Shown here piece by piece: positions 1-6,814 of a stretch of DNA of 14,976 nt. Source of the DNA: Verrucomicrobiota bacterium. GTDB taxonomy: Bacteria > Verrucomicrobiota > Verrucomicrobiia > Verrucomicrobiales > DEV007. The stretch is taken from assembly GCA_020629815.1 (NCBI GenBank), contig JAHDCN010000042.1:1-14976 (forward strand), read 5' to 3'. Numbering within the stretch: position 1 is the stretch's first letter; every line of letters starts with the position of its first letter. The translations under genes and the position numbers were made by a program. The notes beneath the pieces are model-generated. The model saw only the letters and a program-made list of their open reading frames with translations. It was not told the origin of the DNA and did no database searches.

Positions 1-498
1 CTCCTCGCGGACACGGCCAAGCGTTTTTCGGAAAGTAACATTCCGCTGTCCTTTGCTGCGCTCGACGCGATGAAAAGAATCCCGAAGGCATCGTGGCCGG
101 AGGAGTATTCGAACCGCGTTTTGAATAAAGTCAGGATCACCTGCACGCCGGATCTGAAGTTTTCCCCAACCGAATTTTCCGTGCAGGCAGGCAGTGCCGT
201 GGAACTTGTCCTGTTCAATCCGGACTCCATGTATCACAATCTGGTGATCGTGAACGATGGTGCGCTGGAGGAAGTAGGAACCAAGGCCGATTTGATGGCG
301 GCGCAACCGGATGGACTCGACAAAAACTACGTTCCGGACGATCCCAACGTTTTGCATTGGACGCCGCAGATCACCCTGGGCATTGCCCGCAGTCACACGC
401 TCCGATTTTTTGCTCCGGATAAGCCGGGCGAGTATCCCTACATTTGCACCTTCCCCGGCCACTGGCGGGTGATGAAAGGAGTGATGAAGGTGAATTGA
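1..498 (+). CDS. C-terminal azurin/plastocyanin-like copper domain of a larger protein (5' partial)
   Basis: The frame is open from base 1, so the gene starts upstream; the ATG at 70 is probably internal. The visible 165 residues begin with a short helical stretch and a PKASWPEE segment, then a cupredoxin fold. Candidate type 1 copper ligands, counted from base 1, are His79 (YHNLVIV), Cys149, His154 and Met158. The C-x4-H-x3-M spacing is that of azurin. From family knowledge, such domains often sit at the C-terminus of large secreted PVC proteins (heme-binding, dehydrogenase-like or HEAT-repeat proteins) and are thought to carry electrons in the periplasm. The upstream partner domain cannot be seen. 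The stop is TGA at 496-498, 79 bases before the preferred rsfS start. A related domain ends on the opposite strand at the other edge of the window. The copper-domain call is firm; the identity of the whole protein is unknown. Confidence 0.85.
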   Translation, partial: LLADTAKRFSESNIPLSFAALDAMKRIPKASWPEEYSNRVLNKVRITCTPDLKFSPTEFSVQAGSAVELVLFNPDSMYHNLVIVNDGALEEVGTKADLMAAQPDGLDKNYVPDDPNVLHWTPQITLGIARSHTLRFFAPDKPGEYPYICTFPGHWRVMKGVMKVN

Positions 499-577
499 TC
501 TACGCGGAATTCCCGTTGCCATTCTGGAAAATCCACGCACCTTGTGGGCTTCTTTCAGAAGAACCCTACACCTAGCT

Positions 578-964
578 GTGCCAGATTCAGAAACCATTGC
601 GAAAACTTGTGCGAAGTATGCCTATGAAATGCAGGCAGACGATATCGCTGTGCTCGATTTGCGGGGAATTTCCCCGATTGCAGATTTCTTTGTGATTTGC
701 ACTGGCTCATCTATGCCGCATTTGAAAGCGATCAGTCGCGAAGTGCGGGAAAAGACCTTGGCGGAGATCGAAGAGAAACCGCGGACTTCCGATGGTGATG
801 CGCGCAGTATGTGGCTGGTGATCGACTATGTCGATGTGGTTGTTCATATCTTCCACGAAGATAAGAGAAATCTCTACGCTCTCGAAGATTTGTGGGGAGA
901 TGCTCCACAGATAAGCCTCGAGTTTCTTCCCAATCACGAAGATTCGGAAGCAGTTGAGGTATGA
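578..964 (+). CDS. rsfS: Ribosomal silencing factor RsfS (Iojap/YbeB/DUF143 family)
   Basis: RsfS binds ribosomal protein uL14 on the large subunit and blocks subunit joining, lowering translation in poor conditions (family knowledge). The sequence has the family core: ADDIAVLDLRGISPIADFFVICTGSS, broken here into the strand ADDIAVLDLRG and the segment ADFFVICTGSS, followed by HLKAISREV, then WLVIDYVDVVVHIF and a YALEDLWGDA ending. The frame can be extended to a TTG at 542, giving 140 residues. The GTG at 578 gives 128 residues starting just before the family's first helix (SETIAKTCAKYA), so I prefer it; neither start has a clear Shine-Dalgarno site. The stop overlaps the cinA start in ATGA (961-964), which suggests translational coupling. 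Identity is sure; the start is not. Confidence 0.92.
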   Translation: MPDSETIAKTCAKYAYEMQADDIAVLDLRGISPIADFFVICTGSSMPHLKAISREVREKTLAEIEEKPRTSDGDARSMWLVIDYVDVVVHIFHEDKRNLYALEDLWGDAPQISLEFLPNHEDSEAVEV

Positions 965-2199
965 GAATCGAAGTGATCAACACCGGCACTGAATTGTTGC
1001 TGGGGAAAGTGATCAATTCTCACGTAGCCTTTTTTGGTCAGGAGCTGTTTAAGCTGGGCCTTCGGCTGCAAAAGCAGGTCACCGTGCCGGATGGACAGGC
1101 AATTCAGGACGCACTGGAGGAATCTTTTCCCGCTTCCGATGCGATTTTGATTACTGGTGGGCTCGGGCCGACCAATGATGATCTGACCCGGGAGATTGTT
1201 GCCGGGATGTTAGGACTGGAATTGAAGCTCAATCAGGATGTGCTGGATCACATTGAGGAGATCTTTCGTTCGCGTGGGCTGCAACAGAATACGTCCAACA
1301 ATCGGCAGGCGATGGTTCCGGAAGGTGCAGAAGTATTGCATAATCCAAACGGAACAGCTCCGGGGCTCTATGTCCCGGCAATTGGAGAGTCACCGCATCT
1401 TTTTCTGCTTCCCGGACCACCGCGCGAACTGCATCCAATGTTTCGCGATCAGGTCATTCCAAAACTTCAGACGCTTCATCAAACTGCTTCCGAAGTGGTT
1501 TGGAAGAATTTTCGAATTTACGGGGTAGGTGAATCGTCGATAGCGAGTCGGTTAGAGCCGGAGCTCGAATCAATCTCTGACTTGGAGCTTGGATATTGTG
1601 CCCGGCTTGGAGAAGTTGATCTTCGATTGATCGGAAGTGAGGCCAGCGTGAATCAAGGGGCTGAAGTGGTGCGCTCAGCCTATTCCCGGGAAATTGTTAC
1701 CGAGTCGGAAGACTCCATTGAATCCGTATTGGTTTCTTTGCTGAAGGAAAAAGGACAAACAGTTGCAACAGCGGAAAGTTGCACAGGCGGCCTGATTGCC
1801 AGCACAATTACCGATGCATCAGGATCGAGTGCGGTTTTCGAAACGGGCTACGTGACTTACGCGAATGAGACGAAGACAGAACTTCTTGGCGTTTCCCCGG
1901 AGTTACTGGAAGCTCATGGAGCTGTCAGTGAACCCGTAGTGAGGGCAATGGCAGAAGGCGCTCTGGAGAGCAGTGGGGCGGATCATGCATTGGCTGTGAG
2001 CGGGATAGCTGGGCCAACTGGTGGTACAGAGGAAAAACCGGTAGGTACTGTTTTTGTAGCGGTAGCCGGCAAAAATCTCCCAACCTTTGCTAAGCGTTAT
2101 TTCCATCCGTCCGACCGGGCTAGTTTCAAACAAAGGACGGTTCGTCTGGTTCTCGATCTGCTGAGGCAGAGATTGCAGGGCTTCGAACTCGATTCCTAG
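961..2199 (+). CDS. cinA: CinA-family protein (MoCF-like domain plus nicotinamide-nucleotide amidase domain)
   Basis: A 412-residue, full-length two-domain CinA. The N-terminal half is the MoCF/COG1058 domain, with NTGTELLLG (7-15), ITGGLGPTNDD (64-74), GTAPGL (131-136) and LLPGPPREL (149-157). In characterised relatives this domain has ADP-ribose pyrophosphatase activity. The C-terminal half, from about residue 255, is the CinA/PncC domain, with TAESCTGGLIAS (270-281), GYVTYANETKTELLGV (296-311), HGAVS (319-323) and SGIAGPTGG (347-355). This domain deamidates nicotinamide mononucleotide to nicotinate mononucleotide in pyridine nucleotide salvage. A link to competence, as in the name, is known only for some Gram-positive bacteria and nothing here supports it. 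The ATG overlaps the rsfS stop by four bases, so the two are probably one operon. No terminator is evident in the 64 bases after its stop. Confidence 0.94.
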   Translation: MRIEVINTGTELLLGKVINSHVAFFGQELFKLGLRLQKQVTVPDGQAIQDALEESFPASDAILITGGLGPTNDDLTREIVAGMLGLELKLNQDVLDHIEEIFRSRGLQQNTSNNRQAMVPEGAEVLHNPNGTAPGLYVPAIGESPHLFLLPGPPRELHPMFRDQVIPKLQTLHQTASEVVWKNFRIYGVGESSIASRLEPELESISDLELGYCARLGEVDLRLIGSEASVNQGAEVVRSAYSREIVTESEDSIESVLVSLLKEKGQTVATAESCTGGLIASTITDASGSSAVFETGYVTYANETKTELLGVSPELLEAHGAVSEPVVRAMAEGALESSGADHALAVSGIAGPTGGTEEKPVGTVFVAVAGKNLPTFAKRYFHPSDRASFKQRTVRLVLDLLRQRLQGFELDS

Positions 2200-2263
2200 A
2201 GAATCTGGTGTAGATTTCCCCGTTCACCCCAAGGTTTTAGTCGAGTTGAAGCGCCGGTCTAGT

Positions 2264-4411
2264 ATGGAAAAGCGAATGGAAGGTATCCGGATTGTGTTCT
2301 GGTTGCTTGGCTTCGCTTTCGTGTTTGCACAACCTGTTGAAGCACAGATTCTTGATCGCATTTTTAATCGGGATAAAAAGAATAACTTCACACCGAGTGA
2401 TCCCGGTGTTCCGATTCCGGTTTCAGGGAATACCGTCGGCAAGAAGGGGCATGAGATCCAGTTTGAGATTGAAGCGCATTCAAAGACTCCGGGAGCGATT
2501 GTAGAATTTTTAGTTCGGGACTTTCCCATTGCCGGCCGAATTGTATCGCTGGTGAGTAAAGAAGGAGCGAGGAACAAAGCTATCGTTACCTACTGGGCTG
2601 ATCCAAATTCCGCTGCGACTTCAGACGCATTTTCTTTCGCGGTTCGCTATCGCGGTGGCAGGTATTCTTCTGCAGCCCGTTTTGATATCGCTCTGGACGG
2701 AGCGAAAGCTGCTGGCGGTGCCGCAATGGTTCAGGGGGCAAAAATCGAGGTCACTCCTGATAAATTGGACTTTGGTAAGGTTGCAGTGGGGAATGAGACG
2801 ATTAAAGAGGTATTCGTCAAAAACAAAGGCAGCAAGGAGTTCAATCACCAATTGATGCTATACTCACCGTGGCATGTGATTGAGCCGGAGAAGGGACAGC
2901 TGAAGTTAGCGCCCGGGACCTCCCAGAAAATCAAAATCGCTTTTCGACCGGCACTCACCGGCCCGGCGAATTACTTGCTGGCTCTGAATCGGAGCAAAGA
3001 AGGGCTTTGCACCTTGCAGGCTCAGGCTCTTGATCCTTTCTCTTTTGCCTCAGACGATATCGAACTCATTTTTGATCCGAAAACAAGAGAGCGAAAGGCG
3101 GAACTGAATATTGTTCATCATGGTCTGAAGCCGACCGTAGTCCGGATTCTTACCAGTGAGCGTATTCGAGAAGGGCTTCCTCCCACAGCGACCTTGATTC
3201 CCGGAGATAAGAACAAGCTCGAAGTAAGCCTTCCGAAGTATGATGTCGCTGCCTTCGAAGGAGCAATCGAGCTAAGCCTCAAGAATGGATACGGGAAAAC
3301 GGTCAACTTTTGGTCCAAAGTCGTGCCAGCTGAATTGTCAGTCGAGATTCCGGAAACGATCAGTCATGAGGTATTGAACTTTGGCAAGGTCGAAGCCGGC
3401 AGCACTGTGGATCGCGGAATCATTTTGAAGAATCTTGGTGGCGAAGTGGCTCAGTTGGAATTTGAAATCCCTGAACCATTTCAGTTGGTGAGCCAGCCGG
3501 TAAACCAAATTGCTCCGCTGGGTGTGGTGCCATTCACTGTTGGACTCAGCCCACCCGCGACACAGCAGGGCGCAGCCGATGCAGTCATGAAAATCATGCA
3601 GGGCGAACAGGTTGTTTCAATTCGCCTTCTTGGCAATGTTTTGAAGGGAAGGGGAGGCTTTCGGCTCAAGGCAGGTGGCCCGGCTCCGGTGCCGGCAGCG
3701 CCTTCGACTGCGGCCAGTAGCGCGACAGCGAATGCGAACCCTTCGACATCAGTGAATCGGGTTATTCCACCTGTTGGGGGAAATTCGAGTATTCCGTCGG
3801 CTGCGGGTTCCGGTGGCGGAGGCTTGCGGTTAAGTGATGCGAAGCCGACTCTTCCGGAGCCCTTAAGGAAGACAGACGACTTTGAGCCTCTATGGATGCA
3901 AAAAGAGGAAGCCGAAAGAATGGCACAGCACAAAAGCTCGCTAGGTGTTCCCACCCGTCCGGTCGTAAACCGTAGTATTGATGAGAATCTGCGAGGTGCG
4001 GAGGACCTTACGTTAGTGGAGGCGAAGGCGACCCGCTTAACTTTGGGGTTCACCTCACCCCGTGATCCCGAGCTTTATACCTATGAGATTGAGTCCCGCT
4101 CGATGGCGGTGCTTGAAGGCGGCGGATTGCCAGAGAACGTCTGGATGCCACTGCAGTCCGTAGAATTTGAGCGGATCAATCGGCTGGTAAAGGCTGAGAT
4201 TAAAAATCTGTTCCCTTCCAGCATGTATGAATTCCGGGTAATCACTCTCGATAACAATGGAAAGTCGGCTCCTCCTTCCGAAGGCATTGTAGCGAAGACG
4301 ACTTTGCCAATGGACTGGACCTACATTTATGCCGGATTAGCAGTCGTTTTTCTGGGGATTCTTGGTTTCCTGATTTGGAAGGTGATCCAGCAACGAAGAG
4401 GAGTTGCCTAG
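2264..4411 (+). CDS. Membrane-anchored envelope protein with Ig-like, two ASH/DUF1573-like and FN3-like domains
   Basis: A modular protein of about 715 residues with no recognised enzyme. It starts with a signal peptide: basic MEKRMEGIR, hydrophobic IVFWLLGFAFVFA, and a likely cut after PVEA. Then come an Ig/cadherin-like domain (about 45-150, with PGAIVEFLVRDFP and DAFSFAVRYRGGRYS); an ASH/choice-of-anchor-D-like domain (about 161-250, with LDFGKVAVG); a second one (about 364-460, with LNFGKVEAG); a Pro/Ala/Ser-rich linker with a glycine run (about 475-530); an FN3-like domain (about 585-683, with MYEFRVITLDNNGKSAPPSEG); and a C-terminal transmembrane helix from about 685 followed by the basic tail QQRRG. 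The predicted topology is periplasmic with one C-terminal anchor, suggesting a structural or scaffolding role (inference). Starts at TTG 2246, ATG 2264 and ATG 2276 are possible; 2276 has GGAAAAG in front, while 2264 gives a better basic signal region. It runs convergent to the next gene, 6 bases away. Confidence 0.75.
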   Translation: MEKRMEGIRIVFWLLGFAFVFAQPVEAQILDRIFNRDKKNNFTPSDPGVPIPVSGNTVGKKGHEIQFEIEAHSKTPGAIVEFLVRDFPIAGRIVSLVSKEGARNKAIVTYWADPNSAATSDAFSFAVRYRGGRYSSAARFDIALDGAKAAGGAAMVQGAKIEVTPDKLDFGKVAVGNETIKEVFVKNKGSKEFNHQLMLYSPWHVIEPEKGQLKLAPGTSQKIKIAFRPALTGPANYLLALNRSKEGLCTLQAQALDPFSFASDDIELIFDPKTRERKAELNIVHHGLKPTVVRILTSERIREGLPPTATLIPGDKNKLEVSLPKYDVAAFEGAIELSLKNGYGKTVNFWSKVVPAELSVEIPETISHEVLNFGKVEAGSTVDRGIILKNLGGEVAQLEFEIPEPFQLVSQPVNQIAPLGVVPFTVGLSPPATQQGAADAVMKIMQGEQVVSIRLLGNVLKGRGGFRLKAGGPAPVPAAPSTAASSATANANPSTSVNRVIPPVGGNSSIPSAAGSGGGGLRLSDAKPTLPEPLRKTDDFEPLWMQKEEAERMAQHKSSLGVPTRPVVNRSIDENLRGAEDLTLVEAKATRLTLGFTSPRDPELYTYEIESRSMAVLEGGGLPENVWMPLQSVEFERINRLVKAEIKNLFPSSMYEFRVITLDNNGKSAPPSEGIVAKTTLPMDWTYIYAGLAVVFLGILGFLIWKVIQQRRGVA

Positions 4412-4417
4412 CGTTTA

Positions 4418-5203
4418 TCACCGACAGGAATCACAGAGTTCTTTTCCCTCCGCTGTTACGCGGAATTCTCTTTCAGGATTTGTTAAGTCCGTGGCACCAC
4501 AGGATTCACACTCATGAAATGCGTCTCCCTCGGCGCTGATATGAGACTCGAATCGACTGCGTCGTGCGGTTGCGCTGGCACGTTGATTGGCGGATTGGAT
4601 AAAGCCGGGAACGAACACCAGAAAGTACGGAATGAAGGGAATCAGAAGCGTAGGTAGACAATAAACGAATGGAATCGGCAGGCTGAGGGCGCCTCCGATC
4701 AGTAGAGCAACGTCGGCCAGCGCCAGCCACTTCATCTTAATTGGAATAATACCAAGAAGCCTGATCTCCATATCGGGAACAATAGTCGCCGCCGCGATAA
4801 AGACTGTTCCAAAAAAGATGGACGGGAACAAAGGCACGATACCAAATGGCGAAAAGGCCAGCATTGTCATGAGCCCAACCACGGAGAAAATGTAAATTGT
4901 GACACGAAACGGGCCCCAGTTTCCCTCTAGTAAATCGCTAATGAAGAAGGTGAAAAACAAGACGAATAATACGAACAGGGGATTCGATGCCCGAGGATAA
5001 ATCAACCATCCGAAAACTCTCCACACTTCTCCCTGAAATATTTTTGCTCTGTCGAATTGAATCACTTCAAAGAAGTTCGTATTGATCAAAGAGAAGCCCC
5101 AAACCAGCACTTGGAAAATCACAATCCAGCGCAACAAACCGGGGAAAGAAAGCCATCCGATTTTCCGTTCAAGCGTGTTTAAGATCGCTTCCCCTTTGCG
5201 CAT
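4418..5203 (-). CDS. Rhomboid-like membrane protein lacking visible protease residues, with a CxxC/CxxC tail
   Basis: A 261-residue polytopic membrane protein with about six hydrophobic segments between residues 25 and 203. The FQGEVWRVFGWLIYP stretch (56-70) resembles the loop-and-helix start of rhomboid-fold proteins, and PDMEIRLLGIIPIKMKWLA (143-161) resembles a motif in a non-catalytic rhomboid-like bacterial family. No GxSG serine motif and no catalytic histidine in a transmembrane helix is visible, so proteolysis is unlikely. After a basic stretch (RASATARRSR), the C-terminus has Cys232-x2-Cys235 and Cys257-x2-Cys260, a probable small zinc-binding ribbon on the side of the membrane that carries the basic tail, likely the cytoplasm. 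The frame can extend to TTG 5236, but ATG 5203 is preceded by AAGGG with six bases between, a good Shine-Dalgarno site, so I chose it. Its leader overlaps the hairpin array at 5247-5325. Function is unknown. Confidence 0.7.
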   Translation of the reverse strand: MRKGEAILNTLERKIGWLSFPGLLRWIVIFQVLVWGFSLINTNFFEVIQFDRAKIFQGEVWRVFGWLIYPRASNPLFVLFVLFFTFFISDLLEGNWGPFRVTIYIFSVVGLMTMLAFSPFGIVPLFPSIFFGTVFIAAATIVPDMEIRLLGIIPIKMKWLALADVALLIGGALSLPIPFVYCLPTLLIPFIPYFLVFVPGFIQSANQRASATARRSRFESHISAEGDAFHECESCGATDLTNPEREFRVTAEGKELCDSCR

Positions 5204-5246
5204 GCTCCACCCTTGGCGAGGACCGGAAAAATTCAACTACGGACAC

Positions 5247-5277
5247 AAAAAAGGTTAGCCAAGCCAGACCTAACCCT
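5247..5277 (-). terminator. Possible intrinsic terminator in the leader of the rhomboid-like gene
   Basis: On the minus strand, GGTTAG (5275-5270) is followed by an 11-base loop, then CTAACC (5258-5253), then exactly six T (5252-5247). One G-U and one A-U pair can extend the 6-bp stem into the T run. The stem is weak and the loop long, so alone it is a poor terminator. Its interest is that its first arm is also part of a stronger 15-bp alternative hairpin. It lies 44 bases upstream of the preferred ATG of the rhomboid-like gene. Confidence 0.35.
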
Positions 5278-5325
5278 GTTAGGTCTGAGAGGTAACAGGG
5301 TTAGGTCAATGAGGTAACCCTGTTC
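5267..5325. repeat. Three operator-like TAAC-N3-GTT(A/C) sites at an exact 22-bp period upstream of gcvT
   Basis: The sites are TAACCCTGTTA (5271-5281), TAACAGGGTTA (5293-5303) and TAACCCTGTTC (5315-5325). Starts are 22 bp apart, about two helical turns, so all would face the same side of the DNA. The first sits in a longer perfect palindrome, GACCTAAC-CCT-GTTAGGTC (5267-5285). The central triplet alternates CCT, AGG, CCT, so site 2 is the exact reverse complement of site 1, and 5267-5281 with 5293-5307 form a perfect 15-bp inverted repeat. The spacers are also alike (AGGTC, then AGG). The last site ends 14 bases before the gcvT ATG, where a bound protein would block transcription or translation start. 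The repeat is certain; function as an operator is inferred. Confidence 0.85.
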
Positions 5326-5339
5326 ACTCTCTGAGATCC

Positions 5340-6395
5340 ATGAAAACAACGCCTTTGGCCGCTCTCCATGAATCACTTGGCGCCAGGATGCTGCCTTTCG
5401 CCGGCTGGGAAATGCCGATTCAATACCAAGGAATTGTCGCGGAGCACAAGGCAGTTCGGGAGAGTGTCGGCATTTTTGATATCTCCCATATGGGGCAGTT
5501 TTATGCGAGTGGGAACAGCGTCGCTGATTGGTTGAATAGCCTGCTCACCAATGATACGGGGAAACTGGGCGATGGTGAGGGCCAATACACGCTGCTTTTG
5601 AATGAGAAAGGTGGCGTAATTGACGACATGATCATTTACCGGATATCGGCTGACGAGTTCTTTCTCGTGGTCAATGCAGCCCGGATTGATGAAGACTGGG
5701 CTTGGTTTCAGAAGCATTGCCCGGCTGATATAACTCTACGCAATGAAAGCGATCACTTCGCAGGGGTAGCTGTGCAGGGACCGAAAGCCAAAGCGGCCTG
5801 GAAGGCAGTTTTTCCAGACTGTGATCTGCCGGAGAAGAACGGTATACTGGAGAAAGACGACTGGGTGGTTTGTCGCACCGGCTACACCGGAGAAGACGGC
5901 TTTGAGTTTTTCTCTCCCGCTGATCAGATCGAGACGTGGTTTCAAAACTTTCTCGATGCAGGCGCACAACCTTGTGGCCTCGGTGCGCGCGACAGTTTGA
6001 GATTGGAAAAGTGTTTTCCGCTCAATGGTTCCGATCTGAATGAGTCGAATACACCTCTTGAAGCGGGACTTGGGTTTTTTGTGAAGCTCGACAAAGGTTG
6101 CGATTTCACCGGTTCCGATGTGTTGCAGAAACAAAAAAGTAAGGGGCTGAAACAGAAGTTGGTCGCCTTGAAAGCTACCGGAAAAGGCCCACCTCCGCGT
6201 GGAGGTTACGATATCGCCCTGCCGGGAGGGGAGATAATTGGGCAACTTACCAGCGGAGGGCAGTCTCCAGTTTTAGCTTGTGGGATTGGTATGGCGTATG
6301 TGCCGATTGAACTTGCTGATCTCGGGACTGAAATCGAGGTCGTGGTTCGAGACCGAAGATATCCTTTGGAAGTGGTGAAAAAACCATTTGTTTAA
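5340..6395 (+). CDS. gcvT: Glycine cleavage system T protein (aminomethyltransferase)
   Basis: This cytoplasmic enzyme takes the aminomethyl group from lipoylated H protein, makes 5,10-methylene-tetrahydrofolate and releases ammonia. At 351 residues it is about the usual length. Hallmarks are LPFAGWEMPIQY (18-29), GIFDISHMGQ (44-53), GGVIDDMIIYRI (91-102) containing the aspartate pair that aligns with the catalytic Asp of E. coli GcvT, GYTGEDGFEFF (181-191), and the later GLGARDSLRLE and GLGFFVKLDKG segments. It is the first gene of a gcvT-gcvH-gcvP-nudix run on the plus strand. Its ATG has only weak Shine-Dalgarno likeness (CTGAGATCC). The leader lacks an obvious glycine riboswitch but holds the 22-bp operator-like array, which could control this operon. 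Confidence 0.97.
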   Translation: MKTTPLAALHESLGARMLPFAGWEMPIQYQGIVAEHKAVRESVGIFDISHMGQFYASGNSVADWLNSLLTNDTGKLGDGEGQYTLLLNEKGGVIDDMIIYRISADEFFLVVNAARIDEDWAWFQKHCPADITLRNESDHFAGVAVQGPKAKAAWKAVFPDCDLPEKNGILEKDDWVVCRTGYTGEDGFEFFSPADQIETWFQNFLDAGAQPCGLGARDSLRLEKCFPLNGSDLNESNTPLEAGLGFFVKLDKGCDFTGSDVLQKQKSKGLKQKLVALKATGKGPPPRGGYDIALPGGEIIGQLTSGGQSPVLACGIGMAYVPIELADLGTEIEVVVRDRRYPLEVVKKPFV

Positions 6396-6439
6396 CCTTT
6401 GAATTTACATATCATCATATCACGATTGATTGATTTAAT

Positions 6440-6814
6440 ATGAATGTGCCTGATCATTTGAAATACACTGAGTCGCATGAATGGATCGACGGGTCGGAAG
6501 TGGTGACAGTAGGAATCTCTGATCATGCTCAGGAAGAGCTGACCGATGTGGTTTACCTCGAGCTGCCCGAAATTGGCCGCACTGTGAAAAAGGGCGAAGC
6601 CATCGCTGTGATTGAGTCGGTTAAGGCAGCGAATGATATCTATGCCCCTGTTAGTGGCGAAATTGTCGAGATCAATGAACCGCTCGGGGAAGCGCCGGAG
6701 CCGGTTAACAATGATCCTTTTGGGGATGGTTGGATGTTCAAAATCAAAACTTCGAACGCTTCCGAAATCGACGAGCTTCTGAACGCGGATGCCTACCGAC
6801 AGCTTATTTCCTAA
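6440..6814 (+). CDS. gcvH: Glycine cleavage system H protein (lipoyl carrier)
   Basis: A lipoyl-domain carrier that shuttles the aminomethyl intermediate from the P to the T protein and electrons to the L protein. At 124 residues it has the usual size. The swinging-arm lysine is Lys62 in [17 protein letters not shown], and the start KYTESHEWI and the segment [20 protein letters not shown] are characteristic. It follows gcvT after a 44-base AT-rich gap (6396-6439) with no clear Shine-Dalgarno site before the ATG. Its last 26 bases overlap the start of gcvP, which points to coupled translation of the H and P proteins. Confidence 0.97.
   Translation: MNVPDHLKYTESHEWIDGSEVVTVGISDHAQEELTDVVYLELPEIGRTVKKGEAIAVIESVKAANDIYAPVSGEIVEINEPLGEAPEPVNNDPFGDGWMFKIKTSNASEIDELLNADAYRQLIS

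Larger units (their letters stand above)
5247..5325 (-). promoter_or_regulatory. Candidate attenuator: four arms with mutually exclusive pairings
   Basis: Read on the minus strand, arm 1 is 5324-5315, arm 2 is 5307-5293, arm 3 is 5281-5267 (its inner part 5275-5270 also pairs with arm 4), and arm 4 is 5258-5253, followed by six T. Arm 1 pairs with arm 2 over 10 bp, arm 2 with arm 3 over 15 bp without mismatch, and arm 3 with arm 4 over 6 bp. All three loops are 11 bases. If 1:2 forms, 3:4 can form a terminator-like hairpin; if 2:3 forms, it blocks 3:4. This is the logic of a classical attenuator. The pairings are seen directly; the regulatory role is inference, and no promoter upstream of it on this strand has been identified. 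Confidence 0.4.

Noticed and set aside
542..577. N-terminal extension of RsfS from TTG 542
   Set aside because: It adds 12 residues not expected in the family, and no Shine-Dalgarno site supports it; the GTG at 578 fits better, though this is not certain.
3481..4053. 190-codon minus-strand ORF
   Set aside because: It lies opposite the Pro/Ala/Ser linker and neighbouring domain of the large envelope protein; low complexity and GC-rich codons keep the frame open. It resembles no known family.
5271..5325. CRISPR-like repeats
   Set aside because: The 22-bp units are contiguous with no unique spacers and only three copies, and there are no cas genes nearby.
5237..5339. Glycine riboswitch before gcvT
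   Set aside because: The conserved glycine aptamer cores were not found; the region is instead explained by the 22-bp repeat and its hairpins.
5736..6245. 169-codon minus-strand ORF inside gcvT
   Set aside because: It is antisense to highly conserved gcvT coding sequence and shows no recognisable domain.
6396..6439. Internal promoter before gcvH
   Set aside because: The gap is AT-rich, but no -35/-10 pair with acceptable spacing could be picked out.
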